Assembly: GCA_024653355.1 (NCBI GenBank) | Contig: JANLFQ010000001.1 | Location: 512,576-576,575, forward strand | Reading direction: 5' to 3' | From: a candidate division WOR-3 bacterium | Lineage (GTDB): Bacteria; Hydrothermota; Tepidihabitantia; Tepidihabitantales; Tepidihabitantaceae | Length of the DNA: 64,000 nucleotides | Shown here: positions 35,917 through 45,669 of the stretch, one piece after another | How positions within the stretch are numbered: the first letter of the stretch is position 1 | Layout: every line of letters starts with the position of its first letter | Made by a program: the position numbers and the translations under genes | The notes under the pieces: model-generated | Told to the model about the DNA's origin: nothing | Seen by the model: only the letters and a program-made list of their open reading frames with translations | Database searches by the model: none

Positions 35917-36393
35917 CTACTGTACAGGTTGAAAGAAAAGTATATCGGTTATCGCGCCCTCTCTTTTGGCCTTCGGTTTAAGCACCGCAACTACCCTCAT
36001 CCCAAAGCAGAGCTCTTCCGGCTTCACACCGCCCAAGCGATGAACAAGGAAAGTTGATGCACCGTCAAGTTTAATCAACCCTACCAGTTCTGGCTGTTCA
36101 AGCCGTTTGCCATCGAGCCCAAGAAAAACCACTGTCCAAGACTCAACTGTTCCGGTCGGACCAACCGTTATCCAGTTATCAAGATGTTCAAGACACCGTT
36201 CACAGAAAATTCTTCCAGGAACGAACACCAGACCGCATCGCTCACACTTTGTCCCCGTGAACTCTCCTTTTTCTTTAAGCGTTCGGAAAAAACGCTCACC
36301 GGCTATCCCCACCGTATAAAGGCTTTCGACCGGCAACTCACCAAACCAGACCTTAGTTTGGCTAACCTTTTCATTACGTTGTTTCAGCGCCAT
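35917..36393 (-). CDS. DUF35 Zn-ribbon/OB-fold acyl-CoA-binding protein
   Basis: The 158-residue protein has a rubredoxin-like zinc ribbon (CERC and CERC near residues 50 and 65) followed by an OB-fold. This is the DUF35 pattern of proteins that partner thiolase-fold enzymes and channel CoA esters in archaeal thiolase/HMG-CoA synthase, in Ltp2 aldolase and in BbsAB. It is the last of four consecutive genes: two thiolase-like then two DUF35. The substrate is unknown. Confidence 0.85.
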   Translation of the reverse strand: MALKQRNEKVSQTKVWFGELPVESLYTVGIAGERFFRTLKEKGEFTGTKCERCGLVFVPGRIFCERCLEHLDNWITVGPTGTVESWTVVFLGLDGKRLEQPELVGLIKLDGASTFLVHRLGGVKPEELCFGMRVVAVLKPKAKREGAITDILFFQPVQ

Positions 36394-36406
36394 TTTGCTC
36401 CTCCCT

Positions 36407-37000
36407 TTACACTGGCTTCCAGTAGCGGATATCGGTAATCGCCCCTTCCCGCTGTGCGGGCTCTTTCCAGACCGCCTTCACTTTCATACCAATGTGCACC
36501 TTTTTGGGGTCCACCTCACCCAACAGATGCATTATTCCCATCCCTTTTGTTGCGCCATCAAGCTCAATCACTGCGGGAATCTGTGGTTCTTTTATCCTTT
36601 TCACATCCCAGGTCACATAACATAGCGAAAAAGTGTTCACTATGCCTGTATCTTTAAGTTCCACCCATTCGTCGATATTACGGTAACACCATTCGCAAAA
36701 AAGCCGGGGCGGCACCATCACCCGGTGACATTTGTAACACCGCACACCCAAAATCTTTCCCTCTTTTAGCCCAGCCAGATACCTACCTATTGCCACACCC
36801 GCATCCCAGCCGTATTTCGCGTCCGCCTTCCATCGCGTTGTAAGAACTGTACCTTGTCTAAGCTCTTCGTCACTTAGACCGGTCCCCTGAAGCCCACACT
36901 CTAACCTTTGCTTATCGCCCTTCATTATCTCTTGTCCGCCGGGACGACCAGGAGTTACCGCCTGGTGTTTTTCCCTTTTTAGTTTTTTAACCTGTGCCAT
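36407..37000 (-). CDS. DUF35 Zn-ribbon/OB-fold protein with N-terminal extension
   Basis: The 197-residue protein has a basic, low-complexity N-terminal extension of about 75 residues, a zinc ribbon (CYKC, CEWC) and an OB-fold ending in REGAITDIRYWKPV. The ATG at 37000 follows AGGAGGTGAAA; an upstream GTG lies inside that site and is rejected. It shares its C-terminal motif (REGAITDI) with the next gene, so the two are paralogues, probably one for each thiolase-like subunit. Confidence 0.84.
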   Translation of the reverse strand: MAQVKKLKREKHQAVTPGRPGGQEIMKGDKQRLECGLQGTGLSDEELRQGTVLTTRWKADAKYGWDAGVAIGRYLAGLKEGKILGVRCYKCHRVMVPPRLFCEWCYRNIDEWVELKDTGIVNTFSLCYVTWDVKRIKEPQIPAVIELDGATKGMGIMHLLGEVDPKKVHIGMKVKAVWKEPAQREGAITDIRYWKPV

Positions 37001-37009
37001 TTTCACCTC

Positions 37010-38170
37010 CTATATGCCTACAACCACAACTGTTCCAACCTGCATTAAATCGCCCCAAGCTTGGGCAACGCCGCGCTTTACCTTTCTCGCCACCTGACGC
37101 TTTCCTGCTTCCCCCCTTAACTGCCAGAAAAGTTCTGCCACCTTCATCAAACCAGCAGCGGCTATTGGGTTACCAACCCCGAGCAACCCACCGGAAGGAC
37201 AAACTGGTAGCTCACCATCACGCTGCGTTACACCATCTACGGTAAGTTGCGGTGCCTCTCCCCTACCGCACAAAAGCAGCCCCTCCATGTGGTGCAGTTC
37301 TTTGTAATCAAACGGGTCGTAAGGCTCGGCAATATGAATCTGATGACGTGGGTCAGTGACTCCTGCCATCTTGTATGCCATTCTTGCCGCCTCTTCAACA
37401 TAACGCGGATAACACAGGTCGCGATTTGTCCAGTAGGCGGTATCCAGAGACCAGCCAACGCCCTCAATCCATACCGGCTTGTCGGTAACCCTTCGGGCAA
37501 CAGTCTCGTTCGCCAATATTACCGCCACTGCGCCATCTGATACCGGGCTGACATCAAGCCTTTGTACCGGCCAGGCAAGGACTTCGGAGCTAAGGATATC
37601 ATCGAGTGTAACCTTGCCGCCAAGTTGCGCTGCCGGATGGTCAAGGGCATTATTTTTGTTCTTCACCGCAACCAGGGCAATATCCTCTTTCCGTAATCCG
37701 TAGGTGGTCATATAGCGGTTCATCTCCAGCGCAAATATCCAGAGTAAATTTGGCTTTAAAGGTCTCTCGGTGGTATGGTCAAAAATTGTAAGAAACGCCC
37801 CTTGGGCGTGAGGCTGATAAGATGACATCTTCTCTTCACACACCACAAGACAGGTATCGAAAACACCGGAAGCAACATGATACCACCCATGAGCAACGGC
37901 AAACACACCGGTGCCGCCCCCCACATAACACCGCATATAGGGCTTTCCCCAGGCACCGGCACCCGGTGACAGATACTCACCTTTCATATGCACACCATCA
38001 AAGGTGTCCGGGGCGCTTCCCAACACGACGCCGTCAATCTGGTCAAGCTTCATCCCGCAACTATCGAGAGCCATTTTTGTTGCATAGAAGGCGAGTTCCT
38101 GACCGGTCTCCTGCGCCCGCCGTACAAACTTTGTCATTCCCGCACCAACGATTGCTACTCTATTCCCCAT
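37010..38170 (-). CDS. Thiolase-fold protein lacking catalytic Cys and His (subunit 1)
   Basis: The 386-residue protein has the thiolase fold (MGNRVAIVGAGMTKFVRR start, CPSGGLLGVGNPIAAAG near the end). It resembles the SCP-x/DUF35-associated thiolases. The segment aligned with the nucleophile CASG reads GGGTG, and the GHP His is Asn (GVGNP), so normal Claisen chemistry is unlikely. Ltp2-type aldolases with DUF35 partners also lack the Cys, which offers a retro-aldol alternative. AAGGAGG precedes the ATG. It lies 9 nt after a paralogue. Confidence 0.82.
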   Translation of the reverse strand: MGNRVAIVGAGMTKFVRRAQETGQELAFYATKMALDSCGMKLDQIDGVVLGSAPDTFDGVHMKGEYLSPGAGAWGKPYMRCYVGGGTGVFAVAHGWYHVASGVFDTCLVVCEEKMSSYQPHAQGAFLTIFDHTTERPLKPNLLWIFALEMNRYMTTYGLRKEDIALVAVKNKNNALDHPAAQLGGKVTLDDILSSEVLAWPVQRLDVSPVSDGAVAVILANETVARRVTDKPVWIEGVGWSLDTAYWTNRDLCYPRYVEEAARMAYKMAGVTDPRHQIHIAEPYDPFDYKELHHMEGLLLCGRGEAPQLTVDGVTQRDGELPVCPSGGLLGVGNPIAAAGLMKVAELFWQLRGEAGKRQVARKVKRGVAQAWGDLMQVGTVVVVGI

Positions 38171-38179
38171 TGCTCCTCC

Positions 38180-39340
38180 TTAAACAGTTAAAATTGCCAC
38201 GGCGGCACTTGTCGTCGGAAGTCCACGCCAAGCGTGAACCAGCGCGGTTCGGGGGTTAGGTAGTTGATTCTTTCCACAAGCACCGCGCAACTCTTGCACC
38301 GCCCAATAGAACCGGGCAAGACCTGTTGCCTCATAAAGATACCCCATTCCTAAGGCGCCACCCGACGAATTTACGGGCAAATTACCCTTCAATTCTGTCC
38401 GGCCCGATTCAATCCAGCCTTTCAACTCACCTTCACCCACCAGCCGCAATTCAACAAGGTGCTGCAACTCCTTATAAGAGTAAGTATCATCAACCTCGGC
38501 AAAGTCAATCTCCTTGGCCGGGCACTCAATACCAGCATGTCGGTAAGCCATATCCGCTGCCTTGGTAACGAAATCCTGTCTTTCCCAGGTACGGGACTCG
38601 AGACTGAAAGAACCATTACACCATCCAACGCCACTCAGAAACACCGGTTTTGAATTGTAACCGTGCCTTTTCCGTAACCACGCCTCAGAAGCCAATACAA
38701 CCACCACCGCACCATCAACCGGCTGCGCGATATCGAGTTCGGAAAGCGGAAAAGCCACCATCGGTGAAGTTCGGAAATCGTCGACGGAAAGTTTTGCCGC
38801 CCGCCCAGCAATAGGATTGGCAAGTGCATTAGCCCGGTTCTTCTTCACCACCGCTGCACAGTGCTCGCTGGTCAGACCAGAGCGCTGAAGAAACAGGTTC
38901 ATCTCCAGCCCGGCGATAAAAAGGTTGTTCAAACCCAGCGGCCGATTAAAAATTGGGTCCTGGGCACAAACCGCAACCCCATGCGGGGTCAGGATGTTTG
39001 ACGCCTTAGAGTGTGCCTCCACCACCGCCACATCGAACTCGCCCGTCATTATTTGAAGCCACGCCGCCGCGATACCATGCAGCCCTTCGCCAGATATGGT
39101 ATGCATCTGTTTGAGTGCTGCCCCCAGTTGGTCGGGCACATACTCATCAAATATGCTCGTTCCTTCATGGTAGTCCTCTGCACAGGTTACAAAAGTATCC
39201 ACATCGCGCCGCGGATCGATACCCGCATCCTCATAAGCCTTTACTGCCGCCTCAAACATCAGTTCCTTATAAGAAACATCGGGCGAAATGGAACGAAACT
39301 GGGTTGCGCCGATGCCGACAACCGCTACCTTATTTGTCAT
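38180..39340 (-). CDS. Thiolase-fold protein lacking catalytic Cys and His (subunit 2)
   Basis: The 386-residue paralogue of the next gene heads the four-gene operon. The nucleophile segment reads HTISGEGLHG without Cys, and the GHP motif is GMGYL. Both thiolase-like proteins are therefore degenerate at the same two sites, which fits a heteromeric aldolase- or synthase-like complex with the two DUF35 proteins. AAGGAGGTACA precedes the ATG, and a near-consensus promoter lies about 65 nt upstream. The substrate cannot be stated. Confidence 0.82.
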   Translation of the reverse strand: MTNKVAVVGIGATQFRSISPDVSYKELMFEAAVKAYEDAGIDPRRDVDTFVTCAEDYHEGTSIFDEYVPDQLGAALKQMHTISGEGLHGIAAAWLQIMTGEFDVAVVEAHSKASNILTPHGVAVCAQDPIFNRPLGLNNLFIAGLEMNLFLQRSGLTSEHCAAVVKKNRANALANPIAGRAAKLSVDDFRTSPMVAFPLSELDIAQPVDGAVVVVLASEAWLRKRHGYNSKPVFLSGVGWCNGSFSLESRTWERQDFVTKAADMAYRHAGIECPAKEIDFAEVDDTYSYKELQHLVELRLVGEGELKGWIESGRTELKGNLPVNSSGGALGMGYLYEATGLARFYWAVQELRGACGKNQLPNPRTALVHAWRGLPTTSAAVAILTV

Positions 39341-39406
39341 TGTACCTCCTTAAAAATCGACCTTCTCGGGAAATTTACCATAAAAAATTTACGATGCACG
39401 GACTGA

Positions 39407-39434
39407 ATTATATCCGGAAACTCTTTTGTGTCAA
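39407..39434 (-). promoter_or_regulatory. Promoter of the thiolase/DUF35 operon
   Basis: On the minus strand, perfect -35 TTGACA (39434-39429) and -10 TATAAT (39412-39407) with a 16-nt spacer. Confidence 0.85.
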
Positions 39435-39538
39435 TGAAAAAACCCGGCAGAACCGGACGATTGACTTATGACAATACCCATTGCATTACAACCTAAATTT
39501 GTTGGCATATCCTCCCAGAATCCTGTGAGCACCTTTGT

Positions 39539-39567
39539 TTGACAAAAACGGTAAGACGGTCTATTCT
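39539..39567 (+). promoter_or_regulatory. Promoter of the GT-C-like membrane protein
   Basis: -35 TTGACA (39539-39544), a 17-nt spacer and -10 TATTCT (39562-39567), 23 nt before the GTG start. Confidence 0.55.
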
Positions 39568-39590
39568 TCCCTATCAGGAACAATCAACCA

Positions 39591-41150
39591 GTGCAGAAAT
39601 CGCTAATTCTTTTCACCGTCAGTTGTCCTTTTCTGATACTTTTTCTGCTACTACCATCGCGCCGTTACAGCACCGATGGATTTCGGGTTCTTGTAGCACT
39701 GCACCGGGTAACAGTCAGTACCGAAGGCACAACCCAGTTTATCCCTCTTAACTGGCAAACCGCCTATCAGCAACCTTACTACTTCCGCCAGAATGTCCAG
39801 AAACATTTTTTATTTCCCCTCTACGCTCACACCGTCTATCAAATCTCCCGACTGTTCAACTATCAAGGTAACGGTGTAAAACCTCTGCAGATAGGCAACG
39901 CCTTTTTTGCCGCTCTCACCATTTTTCTCTTCGCCCTGCTTCTCTTAACGCAATCCCATCCAATTTCAACGGTAATCGTCGCCACCATCGGACTGGGCAT
40001 CTCCACCGCATTTTCTGCTCAGGGCACCAACATTACCGAAGTAATTCCCGCAACCCCATGGCTCCTACTTTCACTCTTATTATTAGAAAAAAGGAAACCT
40101 TTTATCGCGGCAATTTTTCTCGGCATCAGCGCCGCCTTTTACCTTTTGTCCCTGCTTGTTGTCCCTTTTCTCATTTTATTGTTTTTCGGGTGCACCCCAC
40201 GCCGCACTCTTTTCTCCCTCCTTATCGCCCCGCCCATAACAACTCTTTTCATCTATTTAACTGTCCTTATCTCTGCCGGCAACAAAAACCTGCAGGACCT
40301 CCTGACCGCGCTCTTCTTTTTACCGGAACAGGGCACATTTGGCGGCTTAAAACTGGCGAATTTCATCTCAACCCCGCTCGGTTTTATATCCAGTATCTTT
40401 CCCGTACTGCCCGAAAACTTCTCCGGTATCAAAACGGCACTTGCCACGCGAAACCCGCCCCCACTCCTGCTATTAACCTCAATCATCATTGGCATTCTAC
40501 TTTTGACCCTGACACTGCTTCCGGCGGTCAAAAAAGTGCAACGGACACCGGGCATCGCCCTGCTCATCACCAGTCTGGTCACCGCCCTCTTCTGGGACCC
40601 CTATCATCAAAAAATCTGGCTCTATGGCGTTATTGGCTTCTGGCTTTTGCTTGCCCATCTCCACCATTCCCGCCTCCCCATTTTTCTTATCCTGTTTATA
40701 TTAATCCCGCTTAACATCAACGCCCTCATCAAAAACCACCAACCAAACCGAAAATGGCAAACCGCACAAAAACTTGCTCACTTTCTTCTTTTTGAACAGC
40801 ACCCCGCAAACAAAAAGGTCGTATTTGGTAACTGGGAACCGGAATTTGACTACCTCACCGCCTTTCTGCCCGACACCTGCCTTATTTCAATGCCCGACCT
40901 CATCCTTGAAATTAGAAGAGACTCCAGCCGATTTCATTCAACAATTGACTCCATCAAACTGAGTTGCCCCGCAACCACGGTCTATTTTGTCAACACCTTC
41001 AACCGAACCAAGCAACAGTTAGAAAAGTTGTATGTTCACCGCCTTAAATTCCCCTTCATCCTCACTTGGCTGGAAAACCAGCGCCCGTTTACCCAGCCCT
41101 TATGGCAAGACTCGCTAACCGGCACCACCCTCTACCATCTCGCTAATTAA
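39591..41150 (+). CDS. Polytopic membrane protein, possible GT-C-type glycosyltransferase
   Basis: The 519-residue protein starts at GTG without a clear ribosome binding site. It has an N-terminal hydrophobic segment, about eight further membrane segments between residues 105 and 385, and a C-terminal soluble part of about 130 residues. This layout, with a lumenal-type loop after the first helix, resembles GT-C glycosyltransferases that use lipid-linked sugars, but no DD or DE catalytic motif could be assigned with confidence. It is monocistronic; sucC follows with its own promoter. Confidence 0.6.
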   Translation: MQKSLILFTVSCPFLILFLLLPSRRYSTDGFRVLVALHRVTVSTEGTTQFIPLNWQTAYQQPYYFRQNVQKHFLFPLYAHTVYQISRLFNYQGNGVKPLQIGNAFFAALTIFLFALLLLTQSHPISTVIVATIGLGISTAFSAQGTNITEVIPATPWLLLSLLLLEKRKPFIAAIFLGISAAFYLLSLLVVPFLILLFFGCTPRRTLFSLLIAPPITTLFIYLTVLISAGNKNLQDLLTALFFLPEQGTFGGLKLANFISTPLGFISSIFPVLPENFSGIKTALATRNPPPLLLLTSIIIGILLLTLTLLPAVKKVQRTPGIALLITSLVTALFWDPYHQKIWLYGVIGFWLLLAHLHHSRLPIFLILFILIPLNINALIKNHQPNRKWQTAQKLAHFLLFEQHPANKKVVFGNWEPEFDYLTAFLPDTCLISMPDLILEIRRDSSRFHSTIDSIKLSCPATTVYFVNTFNRTKQQLEKLYVHRLKFPFILTWLENQRPFTQPLWQDSLTGTTLYHLAN

Positions 41151-41165
41151 CACCCGAACAACCGC

Positions 41166-41193
41166 TTGACCCCGCTTTCGTTTTCGTTAGATT
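41166..41193 (+). promoter_or_regulatory. Promoter of sucCD (leaderless type)
   Basis: -35 TTGACC (41166-41171), a 16-nt spacer and -10 TAGATT (41188-41193). The sucC ATG at 41202 comes 8 nt after the -10. Confidence 0.6.
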
Positions 41194-41201
41194 TAACCTG
41201 T

Positions 41202-42341
41202 ATGAAAATCCACGAATATCAGGCTAAACAGATTTTTGCCCAGGCGGGAATCCCAACACCACGCGAGGTAATGGTAAAGTCACCTCTGGAAGCAAAACAG
41301 GCAGCGGTTGCGGTCGGTGTTCCTGCGGTACTCAAAGCCCAGGTCCTGGTCGGTGGCAGAGGCAAAGCCGGTGGTGTCAAACGCGTCGACCGATTGGAAG
41401 ATGTCCAACCGACCGCCGAAACAATCCTCGGGATGTCAATTAAAGGGTTAAAGGTCACAAAACTCCTCGTCTCGGAATGTGTCCCGATTAAATCCGAGTT
41501 CTACCTCGGTATTACGATAGACCGTTCCGCACGGCAGCCGGTTCTGCTCGCATCCGCCGCGGGTGGCGTTGAGATTGAAGAAGTAGCGAAAACCAGCCCG
41601 GAAAAAATACTTAAGGCAGAAATCGACCCCTTGCTCGGCATCCTCCAATTTCAAACCCGCAACATCGGCTTTTCCCTGTTCAACGACCTGAAATTGGCGA
41701 GCGCCTTCAGCACCATCTGCCAGAAACTGTACCAGATATTTGTCCAGCGCGACTGCTCACTTGTGGAAATCAACCCGTTGGTATTAACGGACACGGACGC
41801 ACTCCTTGCCCTGGACGCCAAAATCAACTTTGACGACAACGCCCTTTTCCGCCATCCCGAGAACGAAGCGTTACGCGACCCGGAAGGTGAAGACCCAAAA
41901 GAAATGGAAGCAAAAGCCGCCGGTCTTTCTTACATCAAACTCTCCGGCAATGTTGGCTGCATTGTCAACGGTGCTGGTCTGGCAATGGCAACGATGGATT
42001 TAATCAAACGCTACGGCGGCGAACCGGCAAACTTCCTTGATGTTGGTGGCTCCTCATCACCCGAAAAGATGATAACCGCGATGCGCATCATCCTCTCCGA
42101 CCCCAATGTTAAGGCAATCCTCGTCAACATCTTCGGCGGCATCACCCGCTGTGACGACATCGCCCAGGGGCTCATTGCCGCAACCGAAAAAGCCAACATC
42201 AAAGTACCCATTGTCGCCCGACTGGTGGGCACCAATGCCGAAAAGGCGTGTGCCCTGCTTGCCGATAGTCCGGTCTTAAGTGCCACCGGAATGAGTGAAG
42301 CGGTCAAACTGGCGGTTGTTAAAGCAAAGGAGGCAAGATGA
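41202..42341 (+). CDS. sucC: Succinyl-CoA synthetase (ADP-forming) beta subunit
   Basis: The 379-residue protein starts with the family's [18 protein letters not shown], which fixes the ATG at 41202; a longer frame from 41166 covers the promoter. It has an N-terminal ATP-grasp domain ([16 protein letters not shown]) and a C-terminal CoA-ligase domain ([16 protein letters not shown]). It couples succinyl-CoA cleavage to nucleotide phosphorylation. No ribosome binding site is visible. With the 2-oxoacid:ferredoxin oxidoreductase at 51.6-54.5 kb it fits a 2-oxoglutarate to succinate route. The stop overlaps sucD (ATGA). Confidence 0.95.
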   Translation: MKIHEYQAKQIFAQAGIPTPREVMVKSPLEAKQAAVAVGVPAVLKAQVLVGGRGKAGGVKRVDRLEDVQPTAETILGMSIKGLKVTKLLVSECVPIKSEFYLGITIDRSARQPVLLASAAGGVEIEEVAKTSPEKILKAEIDPLLGILQFQTRNIGFSLFNDLKLASAFSTICQKLYQIFVQRDCSLVEINPLVLTDTDALLALDAKINFDDNALFRHPENEALRDPEGEDPKEMEAKAAGLSYIKLSGNVGCIVNGAGLAMATMDLIKRYGGEPANFLDVGGSSSPEKMITAMRIILSDPNVKAILVNIFGGITRCDDIAQGLIAATEKANIKVPIVARLVGTNAEKACALLADSPVLSATGMSEAVKLAVVKAKEAR

Positions 42342-43201
42342 GCATCCTGATTGACCAGAACACCCGATTGATTGTTCAGGGCATCACCGGCCGAGACGGC
42401 GCCTTTCACGCCCGATTGATGAAAGAGTACGGCACACAGGTTGTTGGTGGCGTAACCCCGGGCAAAGGCGGACAGGAGATTGAAGGCATACCGGTTTTCA
42501 ACTCGGTTGCGGAAGCGGTCCGGGCAACTGATGCCAACGCATCAATCATCTTTGTGCCCGCTAACTTTGCGGGCGATGCGCTACTCGAAGCGGCTTTCTC
42601 CGGTGTAGAACTTATCGTATGCGTCACCGAAGGGGTACCGGTCCTTGACGCAATCAAGGCGATTGCGGTCGCCCGAAACCGTGGCGTCCGGATTGTCGGT
42701 CCCAACTGCCCCGGTGCAATTTCGCCCGGAAAGGCAAAGGTTGGGATAATGCCCGCTACCGCATTCCGTCCTGGGCCGGTCGGCATCGTTTCCCGTTCTG
42801 GAACCCTGACCTATGAGATTGCCGCCAACACCGGCGAGTTCGGTCAATCAACTGTGGTCGGCATCGGTGGCGACCCGGTTATCGGCACAAACTTCATTGA
42901 CTGCTTAAAAATGTTTCAGGACGACCCCGAGACCAAAGCGATTGTCATCGTGGGCGAGATTGGTGGTAGTGACGAAGAAAAGGCAGCACAGTTCGTCAAA
43001 CAATATGTAACAAAACCGGTGTTCGGCTTCATCGCGGGTCAGACCGCGCCCCCGGACAAAAGAATGGGGCATGCTGGCGCCATCATATCTGCCGGTTCCG
43101 GCACCGCACAAGAAAAGATTCGGGCGTTCCAGTCCGCAGGCATTGATGTCATCTACGAACCCGAGGAACTGGCAGAAAAACTTAATGCAAGAATAATGTA
43201 A
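42338..43201 (+). CDS. sucD: Succinyl-CoA synthetase alpha subunit
   Basis: The 287-residue protein has a CoA-binding Rossmann domain ([15 protein letters not shown]), the [17 protein letters not shown] segment and the phosphohistidine loop MGHAGAIIS. It is translated with sucC through an ATGA overlap, with AAAGGAGG inside the end of sucC. No terminator was recognised downstream. Confidence 0.96.
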   Translation: MSILIDQNTRLIVQGITGRDGAFHARLMKEYGTQVVGGVTPGKGGQEIEGIPVFNSVAEAVRATDANASIIFVPANFAGDALLEAAFSGVELIVCVTEGVPVLDAIKAIAVARNRGVRIVGPNCPGAISPGKAKVGIMPATAFRPGPVGIVSRSGTLTYEIAANTGEFGQSTVVGIGGDPVIGTNFIDCLKMFQDDPETKAIVIVGEIGGSDEEKAAQFVKQYVTKPVFGFIAGQTAPPDKRMGHAGAIISAGSGTAQEKIRAFQSAGIDVIYEPEELAEKLNARIM

Positions 43202-43569
43202 CATATTACTAATCTGGTACTTAACCCATAAAACCTATAGGCCCATTCAACAACCGTGCGACTGTGCCTTATATAGACAAACCGGTATGAAGACCTTTAC
43301 AGTGCCCCAAAATCACCGCCCCTTACTCCCTATCCGGTATTACAAATCAGAACCCGGAAAAGCAATCTCCCACTCACTCCTTAATTGAACCGACCAACCA
43401 ATCATCGAATCGCTCTGGGAACCGCTCCCTGAGTCGTTCCCCGACTCACTTCCTGAGCCCTTTTCTGTATCCTATCTACCGGCATTCTAATCGCGATATT
43501 AACAACCCTTTTACCCTCGCCATGATAGAAAACAGGAAGAGAGAAAAGAAGCCAATTACGGAAAGCCGT
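43202..43569. other. Intergenic stretch between convergent genes
   Basis: About 370 bp. No gene is recognised. Around 43410-43465 there is a loosely repeated CTCCCTGAGTCGTTCCC-like motif, perhaps decayed sequence. A weak four-pair hairpin lies near 43560. Confidence 0.4.
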
Positions 43570-45105
43570 CTATTTCACCCGGATTGCCTTGCCGGAGAAA
43601 TTTTTACCATCCGCCGCAACGATAATGTAATAAACCCCTTCGGGCACCTGCTGGCCCTTTTCGTCTCTGCCATCCCAGATAAAACTGTAACCGCCCGTTA
43701 ATCTGACCCCATTACTCAACACCCTTATCTTCCTGCCCGACCGGTCAAATATATTTATTGAAATAGGGCGGTTTAAGCCGGAGATGTTAATTGCGGTTCT
43801 TTCTTTGAAGGCAAATGGAAAGCAACGCACCCATCCAGCACTTTGGTTTTCTACTTGTTCAGGGATGCCGGTCAAGCGGTTGGTGGAAAACCAGATTTCT
43901 GCCTTGCCCGAGCGCATATCCTGCCAGACGATATAGGCACAACCTTCATCATCAACTGCAATACTCGGGTCCCATTGCTGAACCGATGGCATTAAACTCA
44001 CCGGTTCCCTTTGCTGCCAGGTGAGCCCGAAGTCGGCTGAACTTGTATAATAGATATTCCAGATTTGATTCTGCCTCTCGGCAATCATCAAGGCGGTATG
44101 CACTGTGCCCTGACGGTCTATTGCCAATTTTGCACCCTGAGTAAACGAACTGTAAATCGTATCCAGTTCAGTTACTAGAACCTGTTCACCCCAGGAGTCG
44201 CCCGGAACAAAATAGGTCCGCGCCATTGTCACTGATTGGTTGCTGCCAGTTCTGCCACCGGTGTAATCGGTGATTATGTGCATTTCGTCAGCAACGATAT
44301 GGGGCATCCGGCAGTAAGCAGAAAATGTGTCCAGTTGAAACCCGGGCGAAAAACTCCTGCCCCTGTCGGTTGATTTATAAAAATGGGAATGGAGCACAAT
44401 CTGACTGCCCTGACGGACGGGCGCATCCGCCACTACTAAATAGTGATTCGTTCCAGGTTGGACAAAAACATCCGGCGGATAGCAATTAAAAGAGACGGTG
44501 TCATCGTCCACTCGGACATCAGTTCCCCAGGTTCTCCCCCCATCGGTTGAAACATCGGCAAAAACCCTCAGGTATGAACTTCGCTCGTCGGTCCAGGCAC
44601 AGAAAAGGTTGCCTGCTGTATCAATTGCCAGTTTGACCCAGCCCATCGGCACCATCGTAGGATTGTCATCAACCTGCACCGGGTCTGTCCAGGTTTCACC
44701 CATATCGGTTGAACGAACAAAATGGATATGACCCCGACTGCCATCGACGCGGTCAACATAAATCAGATATACGGTTCCGTCTCGTGCCACCTGCAAATCC
44801 GGATAACAGGCAAACCGATTTCCCCGCCGAACAATGATATTTTCCCGGAGCCAGGTTCTGCCACCATCGGTTGACCGCTGAAAGGCTATATCACTTCGTT
44901 GAACAGTAAAAGGCACTGACTCGTCCTCAAATGCCACATAAATGGGCGGAACGCCACCATCATCAGGGCCAATCGCAATCTCGGCATGATAGCAGGCGTA
45001 GTTTGGTCTATTCTCCTGGTCAACCCGCACCGCAGGAATAAAATCTGCTTGGCTGAAATTGAAAAGGAGTAAAATGATGGTAATGAAGAGTGTGCGATTA
45101 ATCAT
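43570..45105 (-). CDS. Secreted BNR/sialidase-type propeller protein with C-terminal sorting domain
   Basis: The 511-residue product from the ATG at 45105 starts with a signal peptide (MINRTLFITIILLLFNFSQA); a longer frame to 45204 overlaps the upstream gene and would hide that signal. Five Asp-box repeats are visible (STDGGRTW, STDMGETW, STDGGRTW, STDRGRSF, SADFGLTW), which indicates a BNR propeller. The C-terminal WDGRDEKGQQVPEGVYYII is a FlgD-Ig/T9SS-like domain. Sialidase catalytic residues were not recognised, so it may only bind glycans or proteins. It follows a lipoprotein gene by 17 nt. Confidence 0.82.
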   Translation of the reverse strand: MINRTLFITIILLLFNFSQADFIPAVRVDQENRPNYACYHAEIAIGPDDGGVPPIYVAFEDESVPFTVQRSDIAFQRSTDGGRTWLRENIIVRRGNRFACYPDLQVARDGTVYLIYVDRVDGSRGHIHFVRSTDMGETWTDPVQVDDNPTMVPMGWVKLAIDTAGNLFCAWTDERSSYLRVFADVSTDGGRTWGTDVRVDDDTVSFNCYPPDVFVQPGTNHYLVVADAPVRQGSQIVLHSHFYKSTDRGRSFSPGFQLDTFSAYCRMPHIVADEMHIITDYTGGRTGSNQSVTMARTYFVPGDSWGEQVLVTELDTIYSSFTQGAKLAIDRQGTVHTALMIAERQNQIWNIYYTSSADFGLTWQQREPVSLMPSVQQWDPSIAVDDEGCAYIVWQDMRSGKAEIWFSTNRLTGIPEQVENQSAGWVRCFPFAFKERTAINISGLNRPISINIFDRSGRKIRVLSNGVRLTGGYSFIWDGRDEKGQQVPEGVYYIIVAADGKNFSGKAIRVK

Positions 45106-45122
45106 TATGTCAGTTATATTAC

Positions 45123-45581
45123 TCACAGTTCTGTCTTTGTGCCCTGCCGCTGCCAGTATATCAAGGTGCCAAGGGTGCCTTCCTTCTCCTTGACCAAGAT
45201 GCAATGCAACCCTACACTCGCTTTTTCATCTTCTTTTATTTTCCGATAACTGTTCACTATCACCTGGTCAGAAACAGAACTGCTGCATTCGACATCCGGA
45301 AACAGGTTTGCTACCCGCTCATCGTAAAATTTCCGAACAACCGGTAACGAATCTGTTGTCCGAAAGACATAAAACCGATTAACTTCTTTTTCGTCGGTTG
45401 AAGCAGAATTGTCAATTACACTGGCACCCGGATAGTTAAGTTCTGCGGGAAAATAGGGCGGGGAATCGCTCAATTGACTCTGACTTAGTCTGACCCTCTT
45501 TTCGTCCTCTTTGCTCGGGGCATTACCACAACTTAGCATAAGGAGCGCACAAACGATTGGGACTATTCCGGTGCCCTTCAT
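45123..45581 (-). CDS. Putative lipoprotein of unknown function
   Basis: The 152-residue protein has a hydrophobic N-terminus ending in the lipobox LMLSCGN, so Cys18 would be lipidated. The rest is mostly polar, with no family recognised. AAAGGAG precedes the ATG, and a near-perfect promoter lies 40-70 nt upstream. It is probably co-transcribed with the BNR protein downstream. Confidence 0.72.
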   Translation of the reverse strand: MKGTGIVPIVCALLMLSCGNAPSKEDEKRVRLSQSQLSDSPPYFPAELNYPGASVIDNSASTDEKEVNRFYVFRTTDSLPVVRKFYDERVANLFPDVECSSSVSDQVIVNSYRKIKEDEKASVGLHCILVKEKEGTLGTLIYWQRQGTKTEL

Positions 45582-45621
45582 ATTGACTCCTTTCTCTTTT
45601 TTAAACCGCCCTCAATTGGAG

Positions 45622-45649
45622 ATTATAAAATGAGATTTTAAAATGTCAA
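45622..45649 (-). promoter_or_regulatory. Promoter of the lipoprotein/BNR operon
   Basis: On the minus strand, perfect -35 TTGACA (45649-45644) and -10 TATAAT (45627-45622) with a 16-nt spacer. Confidence 0.85.
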
Positions 45650-45669
45650 TAGTAATTTGAACGCGGCGG

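Noticed and set aside
43400..43470. Short tandem-like CTCCCTGAG motif as a CRISPR or coding repeat
   Set aside because: The units are irregular, few and without constant spacing.
45106..45204. Longer start of the BNR protein
   Set aside because: It overlaps the lipoprotein gene and would bury the clear signal peptide that begins at 45105.
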